This document shows positions 22,571-31,425 of a DNA stretch of 43,706 nucleotides, one piece after another (position 1 is the stretch's first letter; each line of letters begins with the position of its first letter). The notes below the pieces were generated by a model. The model was not told the DNA's origin. It did no database searches and saw nothing but the letters and a program-made list of their open reading frames with translations. Origin of the DNA: Eubacteriales bacterium (GTDB lineage: Bacteria; Bacillota; Clostridia; Christensenellales; Aristaeellaceae); contig JAQVQY010000007.1 in the NCBI GenBank assembly GCA_028701335.1, forward strand, positions 1 through 43,706, written 5' to 3'. A program made the translations under genes and the position numbers.

Positions 22571-22606
22571 GCGGGGCCTGCCTGCTTAAGCGGAGGCAGG
22601 CCCCGC
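22571..22606 (+). other. 13-bp hairpin between binding protein and ATPase genes
   Basis: GCGGGGCCTGCCT (22571-22583) and AGGCAGGCCCCGC (22594-22606) form a perfect 13-bp stem with a 10-nt loop, without a T-run. In ABC importer operons such stems often protect the 3' end of the binding-protein message and limit read-through, giving an excess of binding protein over membrane parts. Confidence 0.65.
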
Positions 22607-22663
22607 TGCGCATAAACAAGGCGGCCGCACGGGCCGCCGGCCGTCGGAAGGAGTTGGCGCGAT

Positions 22664-24262
22664 TTGTCTCTGGAATACATCCTTGAAATGAACGGCATCA
22701 CCAAACAGTATGGTGAGAGCGCCGTGCTTAAGGACGTGACGCTCAAGGTCCGCCCGGGAGAGATCCACGCCCTGCTGGGCGAAAATGGCGCTGGCAAGTC
22801 CACGCTGATGAACATCCTGTTTGGGATGCCGGTAATCCACTTGACCGGCGGTTTCAAAGGGGATGTTTTGGTGGCGGGGGAGCCGGCCAATATCGCTTCC
22901 CCCCAGGTGGCCATGGAAAAGGGCATCGGCATGGTGCATCAGGAGTTTATGCTCATCCCGGGCTTCACCGTCACCGAGAACATCAAACTGAACCGGGAGA
23001 TCAGCCAGCCCAACCTGGTCAGCCGCATTCTGGGCCACGAGCTGGAGTCGCTGGACCATGCCGCCATGGCGGCGGACGCCCGAAATGCCCTTGACAATGT
23101 GGGCGTCAAAATCCCTGAGGACACGCTGGTGTCGGCTTTGCCGGTGGGCTATATGCAGTTTGTGGAAATTGCCCGGGAAATCGATAAGACGGGCGTGAAG
23201 CTGCTGGTGTTTGACGAGCCCACGGCGGTGCTCACGGAGAGCGAGGCGGATCAGCTCATCAGTGTCATGCGCTCAATCGCCGGCAGCGGCATCGCCATTA
23301 TCTTCATCACCCACCGGCTGGGCGAGGTAATGAAGGCGGCGGACACCGTCACGGTCTTAAGGGACGGCAGGCTGGTGGACCGCAAAGCCATCAGCGATAC
23401 CACGCTCATGGAATTGGCCGGCATGATGATCGGCCGGGGCGGCGAGGGCATTATCGCGCCCCCGCCCAGGAGGGAGCCCCTTTCCGGGCGCGCGGCGCTT
23501 CATGTGCGGGATCTGCGGGTGGAGATGCCGGGCGAAATGGTCCGGGGCATCGACCTGGATGTGCTGGAAGGCGAGATCCTGGGCATCGGCGGCCTGGCCG
23601 GCCAGGGCAAGGTGGGGCTGCCCAACGGCGTGATGGGGCTCTACCCCACGGCGGGTGAAGCCGAGCTGTTTGGGGAAAAGCTGCCGCTGAACAACCCCGA
23701 GGCCTCCCTGCGCCACGGCATGAGCATGGTCTCCGAGGACCGGCGCGGCGTGGGCCTCCTGCTTGACGAGTCCATTGAGGACAATATCTGCTTCAACGCC
23801 ATGCAGATCAAGGGCCAGTTCCTGGCCGGCCCCGGTGTTTTCAAGCTGAAGTCGACGCGGCAGATCCGGGAGTACGCCCGGAAGATGATCAAGGAACTGG
23901 ATATCCGCTGCACCTCCCCCGCCCAGCCGGTGGGGACGCTCTCAGGCGGCAACCAGCAGAAGGTGTGCATCGCCCGCGCACTGGCGCTGGAGCCCAGTTT
24001 CCTCTTTGTATCCGAGCCCACCCGGGGAATCGACATCGGCGCCAAGGCGCTGGTGCTGGACACCCTGGTGCGGCTTAACCGGGAGCAGGGGCTGACCATC
24101 GTCATGGTGTCCAGCGAGCTGTCCGAGCTGCGCTCCATCTGCGACCGGGTGGTCATCGTCGCGGAGGGCAAGGTGGCCGATATCCTCAATCCCGACAGCC
24201 CGGACGAGCACTTCGGCCTGGCCATGAGCGGCCTTAAGGCGCGGGAGGTGGCGCAAGCATGA
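22664..24262 (+). CDS. ABC importer ATPase, RbsA/MglA-like, two nucleotide-binding domains
   Basis: 532 residues, TTG start with AAGGAG about ten bases upstream; ATG 22688 is a shorter alternative. NBD1 has Walker A GENGAGKST, Q-loop MVHQEFML, a linker with VGYMQFVEIAREI and Walker B LLVFDEPTAVL. NBD2 has the altered Walker A usual in this class (GLAGQGKVGLPNG), signature LSGGNQQKVCIARAL and a Walker-B-like FLFVSEPTRGIDIG. It energises uptake of the substrate captured by the DUF3798 protein. Overlaps the first permease gene by 4 bp (ATGA). Confidence 0.92.
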   Translation: MSLEYILEMNGITKQYGESAVLKDVTLKVRPGEIHALLGENGAGKSTLMNILFGMPVIHLTGGFKGDVLVAGEPANIASPQVAMEKGIGMVHQEFMLIPGFTVTENIKLNREISQPNLVSRILGHELESLDHAAMAADARNALDNVGVKIPEDTLVSALPVGYMQFVEIAREIDKTGVKLLVFDEPTAVLTESEADQLISVMRSIAGSGIAIIFITHRLGEVMKAADTVTVLRDGRLVDRKAISDTTLMELAGMMIGRGGEGIIAPPPRREPLSGRAALHVRDLRVEMPGEMVRGIDLDVLEGEILGIGGLAGQGKVGLPNGVMGLYPTAGEAELFGEKLPLNNPEASLRHGMSMVSEDRRGVGLLLDESIEDNICFNAMQIKGQFLAGPGVFKLKSTRQIREYARKMIKELDIRCTSPAQPVGTLSGGNQQKVCIARALALEPSFLFVSEPTRGIDIGAKALVLDTLVRLNREQGLTIVMVSSELSELRSICDRVVIVAEGKVADILNPDSPDEHFGLAMSGLKAREVAQA

Positions 24263-26163
24263 AGAAAAGAACGACCAGCCAGCTGGCGGTCTCAGCCTTA
24301 TTGATCCTTATCGCCCTGGCGCTGGCCGCGGCCGGCGCCTGGGGCCTGGCGGCCCGGGGCGGCCAGGAGGCCAGCGATAACCTGCTGCGCATGCGCAACT
24401 ACGCCGTCCTGCGCACGGCCTCCGGCGCCATCATCGAGGAGACCGTGCTCCAGGCCAAGCGGGACGCGCGCGATGTGGGAAGGGATAAGGGCCTCAGCCG
24501 CAACGATATCACCGTGCTGATGGATGAGCAGGGCGCGATCGCCCAGGCCGCCGCTGAGGAACGCTACCAGACGTTTGACAACCTGGATACCCAGGCTCTT
24601 TCCCTGGCGGTGGAAAACCTGGAAAGCGCCATGAGCCGCTATACGGCGCTGGAAACCCGGGAAAAAGCCGCCTACGCGGATGAATGGCTTGCCCAGCAGG
24701 AGGCCCTTGAGGCCGCCCAGGCCGCGTCAGGCGAAGAGGCCCTCAGCGCGGAGACCCAGGCGGTCTCCGAGGATGCCATGATGGCCGCCACCCAGACCCG
24801 GGTGGACTACAGCGGCTTTGTGCCGTCTGCTGAACTCTCCCTGCTGGAGGAGGGCCTGACCCCCAGCTATGACGCCATGTATGACGTGCTGGCGGCAGCC
24901 CTGCCCGACCTGCGGCCTGAAATGCGGGAAGACCTTAGGCCCTCCCTGCTTGAGGTGGTCCAGGGCGGCAACAGCCCCTTTGTGCAGGAATATGACAACT
25001 ACGCCTCCCGCGGCGCCCAGGGGGTGCTGGAGGGAGCGGAGGCGCGCAATATGATCATCGCCCGCCAGGCCGGCAACCTCATCGTCCTGGCGGTGGGATT
25101 TGTGATTTTCGCGCTGACCGTCTATTACTACAAGGCGCTCAAGCGCTCCCTGGGGATGCCCAGGCTGGTGATCTCCCTGTTTTTCATCCTGCTGTGCGTC
25201 ATGGCGGCGCTTTATAACATCAATGTCCCCGGCATGATCTCCACCGTCCTCTGGCGCACCGGCATGTACGGCGTGCTGGCGCTGGCGATGCTGCCGGGCA
25301 TCCAGGCGGGCATCAGCCTGAACATGGGCATGACCGTGGGCATCATCGCGGGCCTGATCTCTACCCTTATCGCCCTGGAAATGAACATGGTGGGCTGGGG
25401 ATCCTTCTTCTTCTCCGTCATCGTGGGGATCCTTTTGGCCATCCCCATTGGCCTGGTATACGGCAAGCTCCTAAACCGATTGAAGGGCAGCGAGATGACC
25501 GTTTCCACCTATGTGGGTTTCAGCTTCGTCTCCCTCTTCAGCATCGCCTGGATGCTTTTGCCGTTTAATAACCCCAAGCTGACCTGGGCGCTGGGCAGCG
25601 GCCTAAGGGTTATGCACAACATGGGCGATTCCTTTGGCCAGATCCTGGACCGGTTTTTGGCCTTTGACATCCTGGGCGTGCATGTGCCCACCGGGCTTCT
25701 TCTGTTCTTCCTGCTGTGCTGCCTTCTCATGTGGGTGTTCACTCGCAGCCGGCCCGGCAACGCCATGGTCGCCGCCGGCGCCAACCCCCGCTTTGCCGGG
25801 GCCGCGGGCGTCAATGTGGACAAGATGCGCATCATCGGCACCACCATCTCAACCGTCATCGCCGCCGTGGGCATCATCGTGTACTCCCAGTCCTTTGGCT
25901 TTATGCAGCTCTACAACGGCCCCCGGCAGATGGGCTTTGTGGCGGCCAGCGCCATCCTCATCGGCGGCGCGACGGTGTCCCGGGCCAAAGTGTCCCATGT
26001 CATTATCGGCACTTTCCTCTTCCAGGGCGTGCTGGCGCTGGGCATCCAGGTGGCCAACGCGGCCATCCAGGAGGGCGGGCTGTCGGAGGTCATGCGCATC
26101 CTGATTTCAAACGGCATCATCCTCTATGCCCTGACCCAATCGGGAGGTGAATCACGTGGCTGA
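24259..26163 (+). CDS. ABC permease with large extracytoplasmic N-terminal domain
   Basis: 634 residues, roughly twice the usual permease length. TM1 (about 11-33) is followed by an extracytoplasmic region of about 240 residues that is Glu/Ala-rich, helical and partly coiled coil, including YTALETREKAAYADEWLAQQ. From about residue 272 there are about ten further membrane helices of the BPD_transp_2 (RbsC-like) type, with the coupling segment NPRFAGAAGVNVDKMR. The outer domain has the look of a docking or sensor module; I do not recognise it. Translationally coupled to the ATPase and to the second permease, whose start overlaps its stop. Confidence 0.88.
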   Translation: MKKRTTSQLAVSALLILIALALAAAGAWGLAARGGQEASDNLLRMRNYAVLRTASGAIIEETVLQAKRDARDVGRDKGLSRNDITVLMDEQGAIAQAAAEERYQTFDNLDTQALSLAVENLESAMSRYTALETREKAAYADEWLAQQEALEAAQAASGEEALSAETQAVSEDAMMAATQTRVDYSGFVPSAELSLLEEGLTPSYDAMYDVLAAALPDLRPEMREDLRPSLLEVVQGGNSPFVQEYDNYASRGAQGVLEGAEARNMIIARQAGNLIVLAVGFVIFALTVYYYKALKRSLGMPRLVISLFFILLCVMAALYNINVPGMISTVLWRTGMYGVLALAMLPGIQAGISLNMGMTVGIIAGLISTLIALEMNMVGWGSFFFSVIVGILLAIPIGLVYGKLLNRLKGSEMTVSTYVGFSFVSLFSIAWMLLPFNNPKLTWALGSGLRVMHNMGDSFGQILDRFLAFDILGVHVPTGLLLFFLLCCLLMWVFTRSRPGNAMVAAGANPRFAGAAGVNVDKMRIIGTTISTVIAAVGIIVYSQSFGFMQLYNGPRQMGFVAASAILIGGATVSRAKVSHVIIGTFLFQGVLALGIQVANAAIQEGGLSEVMRILISNGIILYALTQSGGESRG

Positions 26164-27424
26164 TCAACTGGGCAAAAAGCGGCAGGTGAAGGACGCGGTC
26201 CGCGAAAACCTGCGCGAGTATATCGTCACCTATGTCTTCCTGGCCTTAAGCGTCCTGTTTGTCATCCTCTCAGGCCGCACCCTCCAGGACATCTTCTCCC
26301 AGCTGATGGGCCGGCTCACCCGCAACCTTTTCATCGTGCTGTCGCTGATCATCCCCATCATCGCGGGCATGGGCATCAACTTCGCCATCACCATCGGCGC
26401 CATGGCGGCCCAGGTGGGCCTGATGCTGGCCATCAACTGGGACCTGCAGGGCTTTACGGGCCTCCTGGCCGCCGCCGGCATCACCCTGCCCCTGGCAGCG
26501 TTCTTCGGCTTCCTGATCGGCTCCCTGCTCAACAAAATGAAGGGGCAGGAGACCATCGGCTCCCTGATACTGGGCTATTTTGCCAACGGCGCTTACCAGT
26601 TGCTGTTCCTCTTCATCTTCGGCAAGGTGATCCCCCTCTCCAGCAAGGTGACCATCGTGGGCGCCAGCGGCGTGGCCAACACCTTGAACCTCATGGGCGG
26701 CGGCCTGTATATGGCGCTGGACAAAATCTGGCAGGTGCCCTTTGATGTCTGCCTGTATGTGGTCAGCGGCGTGATCCTGGCCGCTTCCATTACGCTCTTC
26801 CTCCTGAAAAAGATGAGCCGGAAGCGCTTCATCATCCTGGCCTCGGTCTCCGTCATCTTTTCGGCCCTGGTAGCCTTTGTACCGGCCGTCGGGACCATGG
26901 TCGGCACCACCACGGTGCCCATCTTCGTGTTCCTGCTGGTGGGGCTGTTGTGCCTGTTCAACGTGGTCATCATGCGCACCCGTTTGGGGCAGAAGTTCCG
27001 CGCGGTGGGCCAGAGCCGCACGGTAGCCAACGCAGCCGGCATCAACGTGAACCGGGTGCGCGTCATCGCCATCATGATCTCCACCGTCCTTGCCGGCTGG
27101 GGGCAGATCATCTTCATCCAGAACCTGGGGACGCTGCAGACCTATTCCGCCCATGAAATGGTCGGCCTCTACGCCGGCGCCTCCATCCTGGTGGGCGGCG
27201 CCTCCCTAAACCGCGCCACCAACACCCAGGCCATCGTGGGCACGCTGCTGTTCCACCTGCTGTTTGTGGTAAGCCAGGACGCGGGCAAGACCCTGTTTGG
27301 CAATGCCAACGTGGGCGAGTTCTTCCGGGTCTTCGTGGCCTACGGCGTTATCGCGGTCGCCCTGGTGATGCACACCTGGCGCGCCAACATGGCCCGGGCC
27401 AAAAAGAGCACCTTACAGGCATAG
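26156..27424 (+). CDS. ABC permease, RbsC-like
   Basis: 422 residues from GTG 26156, six bases after GGGAGGTG; GTG 26147 is an alternative. About ten membrane helices of the BPD_transp_2 family, with the EAA-like coupling segment around RAVGQSRTVANAAGINVNRVR. It lacks the long outer domain of its partner, so the importer membrane unit is probably a heterodimer of the two permeases. Last gene of the operon; a strong terminator follows. Confidence 0.92.
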   Translation: MADQLGKKRQVKDAVRENLREYIVTYVFLALSVLFVILSGRTLQDIFSQLMGRLTRNLFIVLSLIIPIIAGMGINFAITIGAMAAQVGLMLAINWDLQGFTGLLAAAGITLPLAAFFGFLIGSLLNKMKGQETIGSLILGYFANGAYQLLFLFIFGKVIPLSSKVTIVGASGVANTLNLMGGGLYMALDKIWQVPFDVCLYVVSGVILAASITLFLLKKMSRKRFIILASVSVIFSALVAFVPAVGTMVGTTTVPIFVFLLVGLLCLFNVVIMRTRLGQKFRAVGQSRTVANAAGINVNRVRVIAIMISTVLAGWGQIIFIQNLGTLQTYSAHEMVGLYAGASILVGGASLNRATNTQAIVGTLLFHLLFVVSQDAGKTLFGNANVGEFFRVFVAYGVIAVALVMHTWRANMARAKKSTLQA

Positions 27425-27437
27425 TCCCGCGATTATC

Positions 27438-27476
27438 AGCCGCCCCCGCGGGCATCCTCCGCGGGGGCGGCTTTTT
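27438..27476 (+). terminator. Strong intrinsic terminator of ABC operon
   Basis: A 14-bp perfect stem AGCCGCCCCCGCGG (27438-27451) with CCGCGGGGGCGGCT (27459-27472), followed by TTTT. It closes the DUF3798 importer operon. Confidence 0.92.
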
Positions 27477-27548
27477 GCCGCCGTTTTTGTGGGTAAAATT
27501 GGGCATATCCCGACGTTCTTACCCGCCCTATTCCTGAAAGGAGACTAA

Positions 27549-29663
27549 ATGGATCAGCATAAAGGGCATGAGAAGCACCAGGCGCCGCCTCCCCGGGAGC
27601 ACCAGCACCACGGGCATCAGCACGAGGAGCATCCGCGCCAGGAACACCAACAAGAGGAGCGCCTGCACCACGATACGGCGCATGGGGGCCACGGCGGGCA
27701 TGGCCTGGGGCACTCCGGGCACCATGAGGCGATGATCGCGGACTACAAAAGGCGCTTCCGGGCGGCGCTGGTACTGAGCATCCCCATTGTCATCCTCTCC
27801 GACATGATCCAGATGCTGTTTGGCTATACGCTGGTGTTCCCCGGCTCGAAAATCATCCTGTTTGTCCTGTCGGCCATCGTGTTTTTCTATGGCGGATGGC
27901 CCTTTATGAAAGGCGCCGCGGAGGAGTTCAAGTTGAAGCAGCCAGGCATGATGATGCTCATCACGCTGGCCATCGTGGCAAGCTTTGTCTACAGCACGCT
28001 TACCACCTTCTTTATCGCCGGGTCCGAGTTTTATTTTGAGCTGTCCACGCTGATCCTTGTCATGCTCCTGGGCCACTGGATCGAGATGCGCTCGCAATTG
28101 GGCGCTTCCCGTGCGCTGGAGGAACTGGTGAAGCTGATGCCGGAAGTGGCGCACCGGATCGGCGAACATGGCAACGTCACCGATGTCAGCATGAAAGAGC
28201 TGGTCGTGGGCGACCGGATTCTCGTCAAGCCCGGGGAGAAAATCCCCACCGACGGCAAGGTGCTGGAAGGCGCTTCCGCCGTCAACGAAGCCATGCTCAC
28301 GGGCGAATCAGTGCCGGTGGAGAAAAAGCCCGGTATGCAGCTGATCGGCGGCTCGGTGAACGGCAACGGCGCCCTGACGGTGGAAGTGGAACACCTGGGG
28401 GAGGACACCTACCTGGCCCAGGTGATAAGAACCGTGCAGCAAGCCCAGGCGCAAAAGTCAAAGACCCAGGGCCTGGCTGAAAAGGCGGCCGGCTGGCTGT
28501 TCTATATCGCGGTTTCCGCGGGCGCTGTCACGTTCATCTATTGGATGGTAAACGCAGAGGTCTCCTTTGCCCTGGAGCGGATGGTGACGGTGCTGGTCAT
28601 CGCCTGCCCCCACGCCCTGGGCCTGGCAGTGCCGCTGGTCAACGCCGTATCCACCTCCATCGCGGCTAAAAACGGCCTCCTGATCCGCAACCGCAACCAG
28701 TTTGAGGAGGGCAGGAACATCAGCCGGGTGGTCTTTGACAAGACGGGCACCCTCACCCGCGGCGAGTTTGGCGTTACCGACCTCATCCCCCGGGAAGGTG
28801 TGGATGAAAATGAACTGCTCACCATCGCCGCCTCCCTGGAAGCCCAGTCAGACCATCCCATCGCCATGGGCATCACCCGGGCGGCCCAGCAGCGAGGCCT
28901 GGCGCTTGAGAAACCCACTGATTTCGAAAACCTCACGGGATCCGGGATCAAAGCGGTTCTTCGGGGGAAAGCCTATTACATCGTAAGCCCGGGTGAAACC
29001 AAGCGGCGCGGGATCAGCTATGACACGGCACGGTTTTCCAAAATCGCCTCCCAGGGCAAAACTGTGGTGTTCGTGCTGGAGGAGGACCAGCTGCTGGGCG
29101 CCATCGCGGTGGCGGATATCATCCGGGAGTCCTCCGGGGAGATCATCCGGGAACTGGAAGCCCTGGGCATTGAATCCATCATGATGACCGGGGACAATGA
29201 TGAGGTCGCGGGCTATGTGGGGAAGGAGCTGAAGCTCGCCCGGGTGTTCAGCCAGGTGCTGCCGGATGAGAAGTCAGCACGGATCAAACAGCTCCAGGAG
29301 AACGGCGCCCGCAAGGTCGCCATGGTGGGTGACGGCATCAACGACGCGCCTGCCCTGGCGCAGGCGGACCTGGGCATTGCCATCGGCGCCGGCACAGACG
29401 TGGCCATGGAAACGGCCGACGTGATCCTGGCGGACTCAGACCCCAGGGATGTGCTGAGCATTATCAGGCTATCCCGGGCCACCTATCGGAAAACCGTCCA
29501 GAACCTGCTGTGGGCCGCCGGCTATAACATCGTGGCCATTCCCCTGGCCGCCGGCGTCCTGGCCCATGCGGGCTTTGTGATCACGCCCGCCATAGGGGCG
29601 GCTGTCATGTCGCTGAGCACCATCATCGTGGCCATCAACGCGCGGCTGTTAAAATTCGGGTAA
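27549..29663 (+). CDS. copB: Copper-exporting P-type ATPase, CopB type (P1B-3)
   Basis: 704 residues, start preceded by AAAGGAG. Residues 1-62 are His-rich (over twenty His), a metal-collecting tail without CxxC domains. The P1B core follows: TGES in LTGESVPVEKK, the transmembrane metal motif Cys353-Pro-His355 (CPH rather than CPC, marking the CopB subgroup), phosphorylated Asp397 in FDKTGTLT, SDHPIAMGI with the conserved His-Pro, and MVGDGINDAPALA. CopB pumps are reported to move Cu(II), Cu(I) or Ag(I) out of the cell. No copper regulator or chaperone is adjacent. Convergent with rubrerythrin, sharing the bidirectional terminator. Confidence 0.93.
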   Translation: MDQHKGHEKHQAPPPREHQHHGHQHEEHPRQEHQQEERLHHDTAHGGHGGHGLGHSGHHEAMIADYKRRFRAALVLSIPIVILSDMIQMLFGYTLVFPGSKIILFVLSAIVFFYGGWPFMKGAAEEFKLKQPGMMMLITLAIVASFVYSTLTTFFIAGSEFYFELSTLILVMLLGHWIEMRSQLGASRALEELVKLMPEVAHRIGEHGNVTDVSMKELVVGDRILVKPGEKIPTDGKVLEGASAVNEAMLTGESVPVEKKPGMQLIGGSVNGNGALTVEVEHLGEDTYLAQVIRTVQQAQAQKSKTQGLAEKAAGWLFYIAVSAGAVTFIYWMVNAEVSFALERMVTVLVIACPHALGLAVPLVNAVSTSIAAKNGLLIRNRNQFEEGRNISRVVFDKTGTLTRGEFGVTDLIPREGVDENELLTIAASLEAQSDHPIAMGITRAAQQRGLALEKPTDFENLTGSGIKAVLRGKAYYIVSPGETKRRGISYDTARFSKIASQGKTVVFVLEEDQLLGAIAVADIIRESSGEIIRELEALGIESIMMTGDNDEVAGYVGKELKLARVFSQVLPDEKSARIKQLQENGARKVAMVGDGINDAPALAQADLGIAIGAGTDVAMETADVILADSDPRDVLSIIRLSRATYRKTVQNLLWAAGYNIVAIPLAAGVLAHAGFVITPAIGAAVMSLSTIIVAINARLLKFG

Positions 29664-29675
29664 CACCAATAAACA

Positions 29676-29706
29676 GCCCGGGAATTCACAGTTTGAATCC
29701 CCGGGC
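29676..29706. terminator. Bidirectional terminator between copB and rubrerythrin
   Basis: GCCCGGG and CCCGGGC arms with an inner ATTCA/TGAAT pairing after one mismatch. It sits between the convergent stops at 29663 and 29726. A-rich on the left and modest Ts on the right serve both directions only weakly. Confidence 0.6.
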
Positions 29707-29725
29707 ATAAAGACGAAATTATACC

Positions 29726-30277
29726 TTAATAGTTTTCCGCGGCGCGCTCAAAATAGTTCTGGGGATGCTTGCAGGCGGGGCAGAGCTTGGGGGGCGTGGT
29801 GCCCTCAAAGATAAACCCGCAGTTGCGGCAGCGCCAGCGGATGGCGTCTTCCTGCACCCACTCCCGTTTGTCATCCAGGCGCTTGGACAGGGTGTTGTAG
29901 CGGGCCTCGTGCTCACGCTCCACCTTGGCGACGTTGGCGAACTGCAGGGAAAGCTCATCAAAGCCCTCTGCCTTGGCGGTCTCGGAAAACCCCTTGTACA
30001 TCTCCGTCCACTCATAATACTCGCCCGCCGCGGCGTCCGCCAGGTTCATGCGGGTGTCACCGGGAGTCTTGCCGTCATGGTGCAGGCCCAGGGCCTTGAA
30101 CCACAGCTTGGCGTGCTCTTTTTCGTTGAGCGCCGTTTCTTCGAAAATGCCCGCGATCTGCTCATAGCCTTCCTTTTTGGCGGCGGAAGCGTAATAGTCA
30201 TACTTGGTCCGGGCCTTGGATTCACCGGCGAACGCTTCCCAGAGGTTTTTTTCGGTCTGTGTGCCTTTGATGTCCAT
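29726..30277 (-). CDS. rbr: Rubrerythrin
   Basis: 183 residues, start preceded by AAGGAGG. The N-terminal ferritin-like four-helix domain carries the diiron ligands in two E..H-type repeats ([38 protein letters not shown]), and the C-terminal rubredoxin-like domain has CRNCG and CPACKH. It reduces hydrogen peroxide with electrons from rubredoxin or NADH oxidoreductases in anaerobes. Cytoplasmic. Cotranscribed behind a 36-residue membrane peptide from a promoter at 30492-30520. Confidence 0.96.
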   Translation of the reverse strand: MDIKGTQTEKNLWEAFAGESKARTKYDYYASAAKKEGYEQIAGIFEETALNEKEHAKLWFKALGLHHDGKTPGDTRMNLADAAAGEYYEWTEMYKGFSETAKAEGFDELSLQFANVAKVEREHEARYNTLSKRLDDKREWVQEDAIRWRCRNCGFIFEGTTPPKLCPACKHPQNYFERAAENY

Positions 30278-30324
30278 GGGATATCCTCCTTATTGTCAGT
30301 ATTATTGATTCTGCGCGTTATAAA

Positions 30325-30435
30325 TCAAAGCAGCTGGATCAGCGCGGCCAGTGAGCCGCCCACGATCAAAACCGCCAAAAACACGCTCAGCGCGCGATCA
30401 AAAAAAGTATTTCTATTCTTATTCCTGGCTTGCAT
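30325..30435 (-). CDS. 36-residue single-span membrane peptide
   Basis: ATG at 30435, stop TGA at 30325. A basic, Asn-rich N-terminus (MQARNKNRNTFFDR) precedes one clear membrane helix (ALSVFLAVLIVGGSLAALIQLL). It lies between the promoter at 30492-30520 and rubrerythrin, so both should share a transcript. AAAGGAG stands upstream but 14 nt away, longer than ideal, which lowers confidence. I know no homolog; it could be a small membrane partner or regulator in the peroxide response, or just a leader ORF. Confidence 0.5.
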   Translation of the reverse strand: MQARNKNRNTFFDRALSVFLAVLIVGGSLAALIQLL

Positions 30436-30491
30436 GGTGCTTGTTGTATCTCCTTTGGCGTGGTGCGTTGCTGTCCTTGACAGGCAAACAT

Positions 30492-30520
30492 AATGTAGCA
30501 CAGGCCCGAAAAAGTGTCAA
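30492..30520 (-). promoter_or_regulatory. Promoter of the rubrerythrin transcript
   Basis: On the minus strand TTGACA (complement of 30515-30520), 17-bp spacer, TACATT (complement of 30492-30497). Just downstream is CTGTC-AAG-GACAG (30471-30483), a short inverted repeat that might be an operator. Confidence 0.75.
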
Positions 30521-31361
30521 TCAAAGGGAAGGGGCGGACCAGTGTTTCCGTACTGAAATGGCGGCATGCATCGTATGGCCGGTGCAGCCAGGTTATGGGA
30601 AATATCGCGCGCGGTTAATAGGATACTTTGGCGAGGTATCACAGGGCATCTGCGAGGATGGGCAGATCTATCGGTGAAAATGGACAGGAGCGTTAGCAAG
30701 CGTGGACATCGATGGACGGAAGGCCCCGGTTTGGGGAAGGCTTTTATACATGCCGGCAGAATATGGCAACGGCGGCAGTCGACCTTAGCGATTTGAGGAT
30801 TTTCGGGGAGTGCTGCCAGCCGGTGCCGCTTTTATTGGCTGATGGGACGCTCTCAATGTAATAAACCAAAACGGGAAACCTTAGGGATAAAAACGGAATC
30901 CCTGTGAGGTTTCCCGGCTTCAAGGGCAGGCCATTACGCTTGTGCATTAAATCCTGCCGCCGAAGGCAACGCATGGGATTCATGAACAGTGCCGCGGATG
31001 GAGGCGGCTTTTCATTGGGATTACGTGCAGGTCGCCCAATACTGCCGCATCTGGTGGCCGATTAAGCCGACTTTCCAATCTCGATATTCACGCCGTTCAC
31101 GGGACGGCGCGCCATATTCAGCCATGCCGAAAAAGGACCGGCCAACGGCCTGTAACAACACGAATACAATCGGTTTGTTCCAAAACAGGGGGTTATCTCC
31201 ACGGTTTTTTGCAGAATGGGGCAGCATTGAAACCATCACGCCGCGAGAATTGCCGGGATTTGCCTTTTCCGATGATTCATCGCGGAATACTTCAAGTGCA
31301 GGAAAGCGCGCTTTCGTTTCGAACGCTTTCGCGCACGCACCCCGATGTCCGCCGGCCAGCT
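30521..31361. other. Gene-poor stretch of about 840 bp
   Basis: No convincing gene on either strand: candidate frames have no ribosome site or recognisable domain. Base composition is lower in GC than the operons to the left. The only structure is the hairpin at 30873-30915. It looks like decayed or foreign DNA next to the lower-GC TRAP region. Confidence 0.55.
30873..30915 (-). terminator. Two-part hairpin in gene-poor stretch
   Basis: GGGAAACCT (30873-30881) pairs with AGGTTTCCC (30907-30915) and inside it AGGGAT (30883-30888) with ATCCCT (30898-30903). On the minus strand the stem is followed by GTTTTGGTTTATT, so it could terminate a minus-strand transcript that no longer has a recognisable gene. 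Confidence 0.5.
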
Positions 31362-31365
31362 CTTG

Positions 31366-31402
31366 AAAAGGCTGCCTGCATCTCAAGGAAATGCAGGCAG
31401 CC
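31366..31402 (-). terminator. Terminator of the TRAP operon
   Basis: On the minus strand a 12-bp perfect stem GGCTGCCTGCAT/ATGCAGGCAGCC (31370-31381 and 31391-31402) followed by TTTT, 24 bp after the stop of the binding-protein gene. Confidence 0.82.
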
Positions 31403-31425
31403 GCGGGGAAGAACTTGAAGAGGAT

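Noticed and set aside
26270..27154. Long antisense open frame opposite the second permease
   Set aside because: A mirror of the high-GC codon pattern; composition is Gln/Asp/His-rich and it lacks a start signal.
30989..31386. Open frames on both strands in the gene-poor stretch
   Set aside because: No ribosome site, no recognisable domain, unusual composition and mutually overlapping frames; not supported as genes.
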